From: JB111 sp049856295
GTDB taxonomy: Bacteria > Actinomycetota > Actinomycetes > Actinomycetales > Actinomycetaceae
Direction: 5' to 3'
NCBI RefSeq assembly: GCF_049856295.1
Contig: NZ_JBNDMZ010000009.1
Coordinates: 124,001-188,000, forward strand
Length of the DNA: 64,000 nucleotides
The stretch's first letter is position 1. Every line of letters starts with the position of its first letter. This document shows positions 24,843 through 33,235 of the stretch, one piece after another. The notes under the pieces were generated by a model. That model worked only from the letters and a program-made list of their open reading frames with translations. It searched no databases and was not told where the DNA came from. Position numbers and translations under genes: made by a program.

Positions 24843-25676
24843 ATGACTGCCCACACCGAGCGTCCCCGTCGTCCGCAGCGGCCCCAGATCGTCCTCGAGG
24901 TGCTCGAGCGGATCCAGCTCACGCCGCACATGGTGCGGATCGTCGCCGGCGGACCCGGGATCGCCGCGGTCGAGGACGCGGGGAAGACGGACGCGTACAC
25001 GAAGATGCTGTTCCCGCACCCGGACACCGACCTCACGCCGCCGTACGACATGGAGGCGCTGCGCGAGGAGCTCCCGACCGAGCTCATGCCCACGCGGCGC
25101 ACGTACTCGATCCGGCGGTTCGACCTCGAGAATGGTCGGATCTGGATCGACTTCGTCGTGCACGGGGACCGCGGCGTGGCCGGGCCGTGGGCCATGGCGG
25201 CTCGCCCCGGGGACGCGGTCGTCCTCGGCGGGATCGGCGGCGGCTATGCACCGGACCCCGACGCCGAATGGCACCTGCTCGCCGGCGACGACTCCGCGCT
25301 CCCGGCGGTGGCCGCCGCCCTCGAGGCGATGCCGCGCGACGCCGTGGGCGTCGCCCACCTCGAGGTCGACTCCGCGGCCGATCACCAGGAGATCGACGCC
25401 CCGGACGGCATCGAGGTGCGGTGGCTGCACCGCGACGGCGCCGAGCCCGGCACCACCTCCCTGCTCACCGACGCCGTGCGCGAGACCCCGTGGCGGGACG
25501 GGCGCGTCCAGGTCTTCGCCCACGGCGAGCGCAGCGCGATGAAGTCGCTGCGCCCGTACCTCACCGACGACCGCGGGCTCGCGAAGGACCAGCTCTCGAT
25601 CTCGGCCTACTGGGCGCACGGCCGCATCGAGGACGCGTTCCAGGCGGAGAAGCGCGAGGACATCGGCCGCATCTGA
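24843..25676 (+). CDS. Siderophore-interacting protein (FAD ferric-siderophore reductase)
   Basis: 277 residues. The FAD-binding domain has RRTYSIRRFD (flavin contact, Arg-x-Tyr-Ser) and GPWAMAARPGDAVVLGGIGGGY; the NAD(P)-binding C-terminal part has WHLLAGDDSALPAVAAALEAMP and the closing AYWAHGRIEDAFQAEKRE, all typical of the SIP family (ViuB/FscN). It releases iron from siderophores in the cytoplasm. ATG 24843 follows AAAGGTG. Regulation by the iron box at 24771 is expected. Confidence 0.92.
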   Translation: MTAHTERPRRPQRPQIVLEVLERIQLTPHMVRIVAGGPGIAAVEDAGKTDAYTKMLFPHPDTDLTPPYDMEALREELPTELMPTRRTYSIRRFDLENGRIWIDFVVHGDRGVAGPWAMAARPGDAVVLGGIGGGYAPDPDAEWHLLAGDDSALPAVAAALEAMPRDAVGVAHLEVDSAADHQEIDAPDGIEVRWLHRDGAEPGTTSLLTDAVRETPWRDGRVQVFAHGERSAMKSLRPYLTDDRGLAKDQLSISAYWAHGRIEDAFQAEKREDIGRI

Positions 25677-25680
25677 CCGG

Positions 25681-25758
25681 CTCCTCTTCGTCGAGATTGC
25701 GGTTGGTGCACGTCGAGATTGCGGTTCGTGCACACCCCGTGTCGAGAGTGCGGCTCAG
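25681..25758 (-). repeat. Three copies of the dispersed repeat, minus orientation
   Basis: Copies at 25687-25709, 25711-25733 and 25739-25758, starting 10 bases after the stop of the siderophore-interacting gene. The first two are direct repeats containing TCGAGATTGCGGTT; the third is the GAGAGTGCGGCTCAG variant. Each A-type copy ends with GTGCAC. Confidence 0.85.
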
Positions 25759-25803
25759 GGCGGGTGATCAGACCCTCCCCTGACTCGTCGGAGGAGAATC
25801 CCC

Positions 25804-26631
25804 TCACTCGCCAACGTCGGCATCGGCATCGGCATCGGGCCGCCGGTACTCGCTCGGCGTGAGGCCGAGGACCGTGCGGAAGTCGGAGCTGAGGTGCGCG
25901 TGGTCGGCGTACCCGAGGTCGGCCGCGACGTCCGCGATGCCGAGACCCGGCTCCTCCCTCAGGCGCCGGGCCGCCTCCTGCAGGCGGTAGCGCCGCACGA
26001 TCGCCAGCGGCGCGAGCCCCACGTACCTGCGCGCGAGCCGCTGCACCGCCCGCGCCGACATCCCGAGCCGCTGCGCCACCTGCTCGACCCGCACCACCTC
26101 GGGGTCGGTGGCGACGAGGTCCTCCATCGCGTTGGCCGTCGCTCCCGCGTCGTCGGGGGCCGGCAGGTGAACACGCACCCAGTCGGCGAGCGCCGCCACG
26201 GCCCGGTCCCGGCCGGCGTCCTCGTCCGGGTCGGACATCGCCCCTGCGACCGCGGCGTGCAGCTCCCCCAGCCCCCAACCAGCGAGGTCCAGCACGACCT
26301 CGGAGTCCCGCAGGTCGCGCGGCTCGTCCGCGAGAGCCGCGATCCCGGCCGGCCGGAGCAGCGCGCCGACCGCCCAGCCGGTCCCGGAGAGGTCGCGGTG
26401 CGAGACGCCCGTCGTCGGACCGGAGAGCGTGACGCCGTCCGGTCCCACGACCAGGTTGGCCGCGGGGAACGGGAGGAGCCGCTGCCGCGAGACCCGTCCC
26501 GGGGCGAGGCGCCAGCGCGGCACCCAGAACCAGCGGACGCGATCCGCGAGGTCCGGCGGGGCCGCAGCGCGGTGAAAGGTCGGGAGCCGCGCCGGGTAGA
26601 GGATCCCGCGGCCGTCCGCCAGATCGGCCAT
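25804..26631 (-). CDS. AraC-family regulator
   Basis: 275 residues from ATG 26631 (GGGGGCGAG upstream); ATG 26667 would add 12 residues and run into repeat DNA. An N-terminal DUF6597-like region (GILYPARLPTFHRAAAPPDL, DRVRWFWVPRWR) precedes the two helix-turn-helix motifs of an AraC domain (RVEQVAQRLGMSARAVQRLARR and GIADVAADLGYADHAHLSSDF, then GLTPSEYR). Divergent from a VOC-family gene 70 bases away, which is its likely target. Confidence 0.85.
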   Translation of the reverse strand: MADLADGRGILYPARLPTFHRAAAPPDLADRVRWFWVPRWRLAPGRVSRQRLLPFPAANLVVGPDGVTLSGPTTGVSHRDLSGTGWAVGALLRPAGIAALADEPRDLRDSEVVLDLAGWGLGELHAAVAGAMSDPDEDAGRDRAVAALADWVRVHLPAPDDAGATANAMEDLVATDPEVVRVEQVAQRLGMSARAVQRLARRYVGLAPLAIVRRYRLQEAARRLREEPGLGIADVAADLGYADHAHLSSDFRTVLGLTPSEYRRPDADADADVGE

Positions 26632-26664
26632 CTCGCCCCCGCCTCCGACGTCGTCGCGAATCTC

Positions 26665-26680
26665 CAAGCCGCACTCTCGA
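26665..26680 (+). repeat. Dispersed repeat copy (B-type) in divergent promoter
   Basis: AAGCCGCACTCTCGAC lies in the 70-base gap between the divergent AraC and VOC genes, 22 bases before the VOC start, where a promoter or operator would be expected. Confidence 0.7.
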
Positions 26681-26701
26681 CGTCGAACCTAGCCTCACAC
26701 C

Positions 26702-27271
26702 ATGACCACCGAGCAGACCACGGCCACGACGACCACCACACCCACCACGACCTCCGACGACGACGCACCCCGCACCGGGGTGACCGGCGAGCACACGACG
26801 GACGGTGTCCCGCACGGCTCGACGAGCCTCACACCTTTCCTCGCCGTGCCCCGCGCCGTCGAGGCCGTCGAGTTCTACCGGGACGTGCTCGGGGCGCGCG
26901 TCGTCGACGTCACCGAGATGGGCGGCGTCGTCGTCCACGCCGAGCTCGACCTCGGCGACGGCCGCCTCCAGATCGGCGAGCCCAACCCCGAGTACGGCCT
27001 GGTCCCGCCGCCCGACGGCGACGCCGCCTGCTACTCGCTCGGTCTCTTCTGCGCCGACGCGGACGCGGTCGTCGCGCGCGCCGAGGCCGCAGGCGCCCGG
27101 GTCCGCGAGCCGCTGGCCACGTTCGTCTCCGGCGACAGGTACGCCTCGATCATCGACCCGTTCGGGGTGCGCTGGACCATCATGAGCCGGGTCGAGGACC
27201 TCTCCGAGGAGGAGAGCGCCCGGCGGGTGGCGGCATGGGCGGCCGAGCAGGAGGCCGCGGCGCACGCCTGA
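26702..27271 (+). CDS. VOC-family (glyoxalase/PhnB-like) protein
   Basis: 189 residues. A Thr-rich disordered N-terminus (about 1-40) is followed by a VOC fold: TPFLAVPRAVEAVEFYRDVLGA, VVVHAELDLGDGRLQIGEPN, ACYSLGLFCADADAVVARAEAAGA and DRYASIIDPFGVRWTIM. VOC proteins act as glyoxalases, dioxygenases or resistance proteins; metal ligands are not obvious. A conserved C-terminal EESARRVAAWAAEQ helix follows, as in PhnB-like members. Confidence 0.82.
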   Translation: MTTEQTTATTTTTPTTTSDDDAPRTGVTGEHTTDGVPHGSTSLTPFLAVPRAVEAVEFYRDVLGARVVDVTEMGGVVVHAELDLGDGRLQIGEPNPEYGLVPPPDGDAACYSLGLFCADADAVVARAEAAGARVREPLATFVSGDRYASIIDPFGVRWTIMSRVEDLSEEESARRVAAWAAEQEAAAHA

Positions 27272-27279
27272 CGGTGATC

Positions 27280-27309
27280 GGCCGCCCCGCCGGCGACGGC
27301 GGGGCGGCC
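27280..27309. terminator. Bidirectional terminator between convergent VOC genes
   Basis: A perfect 13-bp stem (27280-27292 with 27297-27309) and a four-base loop lie between the stops of the two VOC genes. Confidence 0.7.
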
Positions 27310-27340
27310 ACAGCCTGGGCGGGCAGGGCCCGACGACGGC

Positions 27341-27748
27341 TCAGAGCTGGTTGATCCGGAGCAGGTTGCCGGCCGGGTCGCGCACCGCACCGTCGCGGAT
27401 GCCGTAGTCCTGGTCGGTCGGTTCCTGGACCACGTCCGCGCCGGCGGCCACGAGGGCCTCGAACACGCCGTCGAGGTCCTGGCTCGCCAGGGTCAGCGCA
27501 GTGTAGGCGCCCTTGGCGATGAGCGTGTGGACGGTGGCCCGCTCCTCGTCCGTCAGACCCGGGTCGAGCGCCGGCGGGTGGAGGAGGATCGAGGTCCCGG
27601 GCTGGTCGGGCGGGCCGACGGTGATCCAGCGCATGCCCTCGTAGCCGACGTCCTTGCGGACCTCGAACCCGAGGGTGTCGCGGTAGAAGCCGAGCGCCGC
27701 GTCGGCGTCGGTGTGCGGGAGGAAGGCCAGGGCGATGGTGAGATCCAT
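27341..27748 (-). CDS. VOC-family protein
   Basis: 135 residues. VOC pattern: IALAFLPHTDADAALGFYRDTLGF, MRWITVGPPDQPGTSILLHPP and YGIRDGAVRDPAGNLLRINQL, with a Glu/Asp pair near the end as in small glyoxalase-like proteins. It begins 5 bases after the stop of an AraC-type regulator gene on the same strand, so the pair forms a two-gene operon. Substrate unknown. Confidence 0.85.
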   Translation of the reverse strand: MDLTIALAFLPHTDADAALGFYRDTLGFEVRKDVGYEGMRWITVGPPDQPGTSILLHPPALDPGLTDEERATVHTLIAKGAYTALTLASQDLDGVFEALVAAGADVVQEPTDQDYGIRDGAVRDPAGNLLRINQL

Positions 27749-27753
27749 GGCGG

Positions 27754-28212
27754 TCACGCTAGGGGCGCGATCTCGGTGCTCGCTTCTCGATTCCTGATCG
27801 GTCGCATGACCTGCCGCGCGAGGCACGGCAGGATCCCGGCGCCGGCCGCGCCGTGGTCCTTCCGGTACACGCTCGGCGGCACCCCGACCAGCTCGGTGAA
27901 CCGCGTGCTGAAGGTGCCCAGCGAGGTGAAGCCGACCTCGAAGCACACCTCGGTGACGCTGCGGTCGCCGCGCCGGAGCAGCGTCATCGCGCGTTCGATC
28001 CGGCGTGTCATGAGGTAGGAGTACGGCGGCTCGCCGAAGATGCGGCGGAACTCGCGGCTGAGATGGCCCGCCGACATGTGAGCGCCACGCGCGAGCGCCT
28101 CCAGGTCGAGGGGGCGGGCGTACTCACGGTCGATGCGGTCGCGCACCCGGCGCATGGCGACGATGTCCCGCAGGCGCTGCTCCTCCCGCGTCACCGTGGC
28201 CATGCCCGGCAT
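27754..28212 (-). CDS. Small AraC-family regulator (DNA-binding domain only)
   Basis: 152 residues from ATG 28212 (or 149 from ATG 28203). It is almost entirely an AraC domain: ALARGAHMSAGHLSREFRRIFGE and RSVTEVCFEVGFTSLGTFSTRFTELVGVPPSVYRK, with a short basic tail and no ligand domain. Proteins of this type regulate the adjacent VOC gene by frequent association. The 135-base gap to the divergent small membrane protein holds a 9-bp tandem repeat that may be its binding site. Confidence 0.8.
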   Translation of the reverse strand: MPGMATVTREEQRLRDIVAMRRVRDRIDREYARPLDLEALARGAHMSAGHLSREFRRIFGEPPYSYLMTRRIERAMTLLRRGDRSVTEVCFEVGFTSLGTFSTRFTELVGVPPSVYRKDHGAAGAGILPCLARQVMRPIRNREASTEIAPLA

Positions 28213-28272
28213 GGTGGCACGTCGCGTCGACCCGCGTCCGACGGCGGGAGCGGCCCGGCACCTGACGCACGG

Positions 28273-28308
28273 GCTGCACCCGCTGCATCCGCTGCACCCG
28301 CTGCACCG
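28273..28308. repeat. Four tandem 9-bp repeats (GCTGCACCC)
   Basis: Units GCTGCACCC, GCTGCATCC, GCTGCACCC and GCTGCACCG follow each other exactly between the AraC gene start (28212) and the small membrane gene start (28348). Confidence 0.75.
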
Positions 28309-28347
28309 ACCCTCGCGGTCTCCTCCCGCGAATGCGAGACTGGTGCC

Positions 28348-28530
28348 ATGCAGGGACGGAGCACGCTCGCCACGGTGCTCATCGTCATCGGCGCCGTGGT
28401 CGTGGCGTGGTGGCTGGTGGGCTTCGTCTTCCAGGCCATCGCCTTCCTCGCGCGGCTCGTCGTCGTCGCGGTCATCGCACTCGTCATCTATGTCCTGATC
28501 CGCCGGGCGCTCGCCCGCCGCGACGAGTGA
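28348..28530 (+). CDS. Small membrane protein (60 residues)
   Basis: ATG 28348. Two hydrophobic helices (about 7-25 and 30-52) separated by a short turn, ending in basic RRALARRDE. No known family. Short hydrophobic proteins of this kind are common next to regulators; function unknown. Divergent from the AraC-VOC operon and upstream of an alcohol dehydrogenase gene by 90 bases. Confidence 0.65.
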   Translation: MQGRSTLATVLIVIGAVVVAWWLVGFVFQAIAFLARLVVVAVIALVIYVLIRRALARRDE

Positions 28531-28620
28531 GCACAGGGTCCCTCCCGCACGCGGTCCCGCTCGGCAACGACCGAGGTTGCACTCGGGCGACCTCCACCTC
28601 CCCCGACCGAAGGAGCCAGC

Positions 28621-29643
28621 ATGCGCGCCGTCGTCCTCCACGCCCCCGGTGACGTCCGGGTCGACACGGTCGACGACCCCGAGATCGTCGACCCCACCGA
28701 CGCGATCATCCGCGTCACCGCCGCCTGCGTGTGCGGCTCGGACCTGTGGCCCTACCGAGGGCTCGAGGAGATCGGCGGGCCGACCCGGATGGGGCACGAG
28801 TACGTCGGCGTCGTCGAGGAGATCGGGGCGGACGTACGTGACCTCGCCGTCGGCGACCGGGTCGTCGGCTCGTTCGTCGCGTCGGACAACACGTGCGAGA
28901 TCTGCGCCGCCGGCTACCAGTCGCGCTGCATCGAGCACGTCTTCATGGCCTCGATCGGCACCCAGTCCGAGCTCGCCCGGATCCCGCACGCCGACGGCAC
29001 ACTCGTCACGATCCCCGGCACCCCCACCGAGGCGCAGACCCGCGGCCTGCTCGCGGCCTCCGACGTGCTGGGCACCGGCTGGTTCGCCGCCGACGCGGCC
29101 GCCGTCGGGCCGGGGACGACCGTCGCGGTCGTCGGCGACGGCGCCGTCGGGCTCCTCGGGATCCTCGCCGCGAGGCGGTTCGGCGCCGAGCGGATCATCG
29201 CGATGTCCCGCCACGCCGACCGGCAGGCGCTCGCCACGCGGCTCGGCGCCACGGACGTCGTCGAGGAACGGGGCGAGGACGGCGTCGCACGCGTCAAGGA
29301 GCTCACCGGCGGCTACGGCGCGCACTCGACGATCGAGGCGGTCGGCACGCAGGAGTCGATGATGCAGGCCATCAGCTCGACCCGGCCGGGCGGTCACGTC
29401 GGCTATGTCGGCGTGAGCCACGGCGTCGAGCTCGACGGCGCCGCCCTGTTCCTGTCCGGCGTCCACCTCCACGGCGGCCCGGCGCCCGTGCGCCGCTACC
29501 TGCCCGAGCTGGTCGACCTCGTGATGTCCGACGAGATCGACCCGGGCGTGGTCTTCGACCTCACCCTGCCGCTCGACCAGGCGGCCGAGGGCTACCGTGC
29601 GATGGACGAGCGCCGCGCGATCAAGGCCATGCTCACGTTCTGA
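28621..29643 (+). CDS. Zinc-dependent alcohol dehydrogenase (MDR family)
   Basis: 340 residues. Catalytic zinc ligands: Cys in ACVCGSDLWPYRG (about 38) and GHEY (about 60); NAD(P) fold motif VVGDGAVGLLGILAARRFGA. The structural zinc region NTCEICAAGYQSRC has three cysteines where four are usual. Converts an alcohol to an aldehyde or ketone; substrate unknown. Followed closely by the acetyltransferase gene (40 bases). Confidence 0.87.
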   Translation: MRAVVLHAPGDVRVDTVDDPEIVDPTDAIIRVTAACVCGSDLWPYRGLEEIGGPTRMGHEYVGVVEEIGADVRDLAVGDRVVGSFVASDNTCEICAAGYQSRCIEHVFMASIGTQSELARIPHADGTLVTIPGTPTEAQTRGLLAASDVLGTGWFAADAAAVGPGTTVAVVGDGAVGLLGILAARRFGAERIIAMSRHADRQALATRLGATDVVEERGEDGVARVKELTGGYGAHSTIEAVGTQESMMQAISSTRPGGHVGYVGVSHGVELDGAALFLSGVHLHGGPAPVRRYLPELVDLVMSDEIDPGVVFDLTLPLDQAAEGYRAMDERRAIKAMLTF

Positions 29644-29683
29644 GCCGGCGCCAGCCCGCCGCCCCTCGACGACAGGACCCCGC

Positions 29684-30253
29684 ATGAGCCTCGACGCTCT
29701 CCTGGCCGAGCTCGACTCCGGCCGCACGATCCCGTCCGACTCGCCGCTGCACGAGGCGATGCACGCCGCGAGCCAGGCGGCGCTGCGGATCACGGCCGAG
29801 CTCAACGGCCGGTACAACGCCCCGGACCGGGTCCGCGAGCTCCTCACCGAGCTCACGGGACGCCCGGTCGACGCGTCGGTCCAGATGTTCCCGCCGTTCA
29901 GCACCGACTTCGGTCGGAACATCCGGCTCGGCCGGCGGGTGTTCATCAACGCCGGCTGCCGGTTCCAGGACCAGGGCGGCATCACCATCGGCGACGACTG
30001 CCTCATCGGCCACGACACGATCATCGCGACGCTCAACCACGACCTCGACCCGGCCCGCCGGGGCGACATGAAGCCGGCCCCGGTCGTCATCGGGACCAAC
30101 GTGTGGATCGGGTCGCGCGCGACGATCCTCCCGGGCGTGACGATCGGCGACGACGCCGTGGTCGGCGCGGCCTCCGTGGTCACCCGCGACGTCCCGGCCG
30201 GCGCCGTGGTCGTGGGCTCACCCGCCCGGGTCGTGCGGCACGTGACGGGCTGA
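29684..30253 (+). CDS. Sugar O-acetyltransferase (maltose/galactoside O-acetyltransferase-like)
   Basis: 189 residues. N-terminal Mac-type region (SPLHEAMHAASQAALRITAELN) and left-handed beta-helix hexapeptide repeats (IRLGRRVFINAGCRFQDQGG, ITIGDDCLIG, VIGTNVWIGSRATILPGVTIG, VVGAASVVTRDV). Catalytic His is in IIATLNHDLDP. It transfers acetyl from acetyl-CoA to a sugar; probable relatives are LacA/Maa. The alcohol dehydrogenase precedes it on the same strand. Confidence 0.9.
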   Translation: MSLDALLAELDSGRTIPSDSPLHEAMHAASQAALRITAELNGRYNAPDRVRELLTELTGRPVDASVQMFPPFSTDFGRNIRLGRRVFINAGCRFQDQGGITIGDDCLIGHDTIIATLNHDLDPARRGDMKPAPVVIGTNVWIGSRATILPGVTIGDDAVVGAASVVTRDVPAGAVVVGSPARVVRHVTG

Positions 30254-30279
30254 CCCGGCGCACCGGTAGCGTCCCCGGC

Positions 30280-30981
30280 ATGACCGCGCCCTCCCCGCGC
30301 CCGCACGGGCACGACCACGCGCACGACGACGCCGCACCCGGCGGCCACGCGAGCGTCGATCCGGACCAGGACCCGACGGCGTACTGGGAGGGCCGCTACG
30401 GGGAGTCCGAGCGGATGTGGTCGGGCCGGCCCAACGCGACGACGGCGGACGTCGCCGCCGACCTGCCGCGCGGCAACGCCCTCGACCTCGGCTGCGGGGA
30501 GGGCGCCGACGCGATCTGGCTGGCCCGGCAGGGCTGGCGCACGACCGGGGTCGACATCTCGTCCGTCGCCGTGGGTCGCGCGAGAGCCGCGGCGAGCGAG
30601 CTCGGGCTGGACGAGGACGCGGTGCGGTTCGACGTCGCGGACCTCGCCACGTGGACCCCGGAAGGGCCGTACGACCTCGTCACCGCGAGCTTCCTCCACT
30701 CGAGCGTCGAGCTCCCCCGGACGCAGATCCTGCGGCGGGTGGCCGACGCCGTCGCACCCGGCGGGCACCTGCTCGCCGTCACCCACGCGGCCCCTCCCCC
30801 GTGGGCGGGTCCGGAGGGGCACCTCCACGACATGCCGTCGCCCGCGGAGGAGCTCGCGGAGCTCGATCTCGGCGACGAATGGGAGGTCGTGCTCGCCGAG
30901 ACGAGGACCCGGGCCGCCACCTCTCCGGACGGCGAGCCCGCGGAGCTCGAGGACGGAGTCCTGCTGCTGCGCCGCCGGTAG
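30280..30981 (+). CDS. Class I SAM-dependent methyltransferase
   Basis: 233 residues. A His/Asp-rich N-terminus (HGHDHAHDDAAPGGH) that could bind metal is followed by the methyltransferase core: NALDLGCGEGADAIWLARQG (motif I), GVDISSVAVGRARAAA and DVADLATWTPEGPYDLVTASF. The opening WEGRYGESERMWSGRPN is typical of tellurite-resistance (TehB)-like or thiopurine-type methyltransferases. Substrate unknown. Follows the acetyltransferase by 27 bases. Confidence 0.85.
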   Translation: MTAPSPRPHGHDHAHDDAAPGGHASVDPDQDPTAYWEGRYGESERMWSGRPNATTADVAADLPRGNALDLGCGEGADAIWLARQGWRTTGVDISSVAVGRARAAASELGLDEDAVRFDVADLATWTPEGPYDLVTASFLHSSVELPRTQILRRVADAVAPGGHLLAVTHAAPPPWAGPEGHLHDMPSPAEELAELDLGDEWEVVLAETRTRAATSPDGEPAELEDGVLLLRRR

Positions 30982-31097
30982 TCCCCGTCCGGCACCGACC
31001 CGCATCACCGATGCCGTACCACCGGTCGGCCGGCCCGACCCGCGCCGCCGGCGTGGCCACCGCCGCCCCGCGCCGCCGCCTCGCGAGCGGCGCACGG

Positions 31098-32390
31098 TCA
31101 CGCCGCGGCGGCGTCGTCGTGCTCGATCTCGTGCTCGGTGACGAGCCGGGTGCTGATCCGGGTGGCCACGTAGGCGACCGTGGCGAGGCAGACCACGACG
31201 GCTCCGACGAACACCGTCGGCAGCCCCCACAGCTCGCCGACCAGGCCCGCGGTCAGCGCCCCGAGGGGCATGAGTCCGTACCCGATCATGCCGCCGGCGC
31301 CGCCGACCCGTCCGAGCTTGTCGCGCGGGACGAGCCGCTGGCGCATCGTCCGCGACACCACGTTGCCGATCATGTTGGTCATCCCGATGAGCGTGAGAGC
31401 GCCGGCCATGGCCCAGGGGTTGGGGGCGATCACCGGGACGATGAGCAGCGAGAAGCACACGAGCCAGCTGCCGACGAGAAGCGGCACCTCCCGCAGCCGG
31501 GCCACGAGCCGCTCGGCGAGCATCGCGCCGAGGACGGCGCCGACGGCGAGGAGCGCACCGAGCAGCGCGTACTGCTCCGGCTCGAGCCCGACCCGCGACT
31601 CCTCACCCACCGCCCACAGCACGACGACCGAGAAGTAGGCGGTGTTGGCGAAGTTGAGGAGAGAGTTGCCGATGAGCAGCGGCCGGAGCACGGGGTGGCG
31701 GACCTGGAACCGCATGCCCTCGAGCACCTCCTGGAGCCTCGTCGCGGCAGGCTCGGACCGCTGCGCCCGGTAGCTGCCGCGCATGCCGAGGCCGATGACG
31801 AGGAGGAAGGCGACGCCGAGCGCGGCCGGTACGCCGAACACCCATCCGCTGCCGATCGCGACGAGGAGCCCGGCGAGCGGGGCACCGAGAAAGTTGGTGC
31901 CGACCTGCTCGAGCCCCATCACGCGCCCGTTGGCGGCGGACAGCCGCGAGCGCGGGACGAGCTGCGGGACGATCGAGGACCCGGCCAGGTCGACGAAGAC
32001 CTGGGTGACGCCGTAGAGCCCGACCCCGGCGATCAGTACGGGCATCGTCAGCCGGTCGGTGGCGGCCAGCGCGGCCAGCCCTGCCATGACGGCCACGCGG
32101 ACGACCATGCCGAGGAGCTGGACGTGCCGGCGGTCCATCCGGTCGACGACCACTCCCGCGACGATGCCGAGCAGCAGCCACGGGAGCCAGAACGCCGCCT
32201 GGATGAGCGAGATCTGCCCCGGCGAGCGCGTGAGGGTGACGGCGACGAGCGGGACACCGACGAGGACGAACCCGTCGGCCAGGTTGGCGAAGCCGACGCC
32301 CGTGAGGTGGACGCCGAATCGCCGGCCGAGGGGTTCCCGGACGGTCGGGGCGTCCTCGACACCGGACGTGGGTGCGGTGGGCGTGGTCAT
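31098..32390 (-). CDS. MFS transporter (MFS_3, exporter-like)
   Basis: 430 residues, about 12 membrane segments. FGVHLTGVGFANLADGFVLVGVP at the start and DRMDRRHVQLLGM between segments 2 and 3 match the MFS motif A region; RTMRQRLVPRDKLGRVGG resembles the repeat in the second half. Such proteins export siderophores, macrolides or other drugs. ATG 32390 has GGGAGA upstream. Divergent from an ArsR-fold regulator with four phased TGCA repeats between them, so regulation by that protein is likely. Confidence 0.87.
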   Translation of the reverse strand: MTTPTAPTSGVEDAPTVREPLGRRFGVHLTGVGFANLADGFVLVGVPLVAVTLTRSPGQISLIQAAFWLPWLLLGIVAGVVVDRMDRRHVQLLGMVVRVAVMAGLAALAATDRLTMPVLIAGVGLYGVTQVFVDLAGSSIVPQLVPRSRLSAANGRVMGLEQVGTNFLGAPLAGLLVAIGSGWVFGVPAALGVAFLLVIGLGMRGSYRAQRSEPAATRLQEVLEGMRFQVRHPVLRPLLIGNSLLNFANTAYFSVVVLWAVGEESRVGLEPEQYALLGALLAVGAVLGAMLAERLVARLREVPLLVGSWLVCFSLLIVPVIAPNPWAMAGALTLIGMTNMIGNVVSRTMRQRLVPRDKLGRVGGAGGMIGYGLMPLGALTAGLVGELWGLPTVFVGAVVVCLATVAYVATRISTRLVTEHEIEHDDAAAA

Positions 32391-32411
32391 GGCGGTCTCC
32401 CCTAGAGTCGG

Positions 32412-32457
32412 TGCAGAAGGATCAATGCAAAGTTCTCTCTGCAAAGGTATCTCTGCA
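32412..32457. promoter_or_regulatory. Four TGCA-headed repeats at exact 14-bp spacing
   Basis: TGCA begins at 32412, 32426, 32440 and 32454. Units: TGCAGAAGGATCAA, TGCAAAGTTCTCTC, TGCAAAGGTATCTC and TGCATATG. They fill the AT-richer region (against a high-GC background) between the divergent MFS and regulator genes and are probably operator sites. Confidence 0.6.
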
Positions 32458-32458
32458 T

Positions 32459-33091
32459 ATGGCGACGCACAACCCCCCGACGGACTCCCGCGACCCCGAC
32501 GAGCCCGAGTTCTTCGCCCCCGCGATCGACGCGCGCGCGATGAAGGCCTTCGCCCACCCCCTGCGGATGGCGATGTACGACTACCTCGTCGATCACGAGG
32601 CGGCGACGGCGACGATGCTCGCCCGGCACACCGGCGAGAGCACCGGGCAGACCAGCTACCACCTCCGCCAGCTCGAGCGGCACGGGTTCGTCACCGAGGA
32701 CCCGGGCCGGGGCAGCGGCCGCGAGCGCTGGTGGAGGTCGGTCGGGTTCCGGATGGACGGGTTCGAGCTCGCGCAGGACGCCGGCACGAGACCCGCTGTC
32801 GAGGCGGTGCTGAGCAACCAGGTCGCGGGACGCGCCCGCCAGCTCGCCGACTGGTACGCGCGCAGCGAGTCGGAGCCCCTGCCGTGGCAGACGGCGACCA
32901 CGAACTCGACCATCACCTCCTCGCTCACCCTCGACGAGATGCGCGACCTGCGCGACGCGCTCATGACCGTGCTCCACGAGCACGTCACGGCGGCGAAGGA
33001 CCGACGGGAGAACGCGGAGGCACAGGGCAACGACGCCGAGACCCGCCGGGTCCGCGTCTACCTCGACGTGTTCCCGCTGCCCGAGGACTGA
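32459..33091 (+). CDS. ArsR-fold (winged helix) regulator
   Basis: 210 residues from ATG 32459, which sits directly on the fourth 14-bp repeat with no Shine-Dalgarno, so the mRNA may be leaderless. Residues about 25-95 form a winged HTH: AMKAFAHPLRMAMYDYLVD, ATMLARHTGESTGQTSYHLRQLERHGFV, then RGRERWWRSV. The C-terminal half (about 100-210) is helical, with AEAQGN-like disordered parts; no metal-binding cysteines exist, so it senses something other than metal. Likely repressor of the divergent MFS gene. Confidence 0.82.
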   Translation: MATHNPPTDSRDPDEPEFFAPAIDARAMKAFAHPLRMAMYDYLVDHEAATATMLARHTGESTGQTSYHLRQLERHGFVTEDPGRGSGRERWWRSVGFRMDGFELAQDAGTRPAVEAVLSNQVAGRARQLADWYARSESEPLPWQTATTNSTITSSLTLDEMRDLRDALMTVLHEHVTAAKDRRENAEAQGNDAETRRVRVYLDVFPLPED

Positions 33092-33235
33092 GGGCGTTCC
33101 CCGTACAGCACGGCCACCCGGCCACCCGGCCACCCGCCCCGCGCCTGCGACCAAGGGCCTGGGCGACGACGTCGGTCGTCGATAGGTTGAGAGGGCGACA
33201 GCACTCTCGACCCGCTCGACGACCGGAGGTCCGCC

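Noticed and set aside
28213..31458. Upstream extension of the AraC frame to 1234 residues
   Set aside because: The extension is antisense to four recognisable genes; only the 27754-28212 part has protein-family features.
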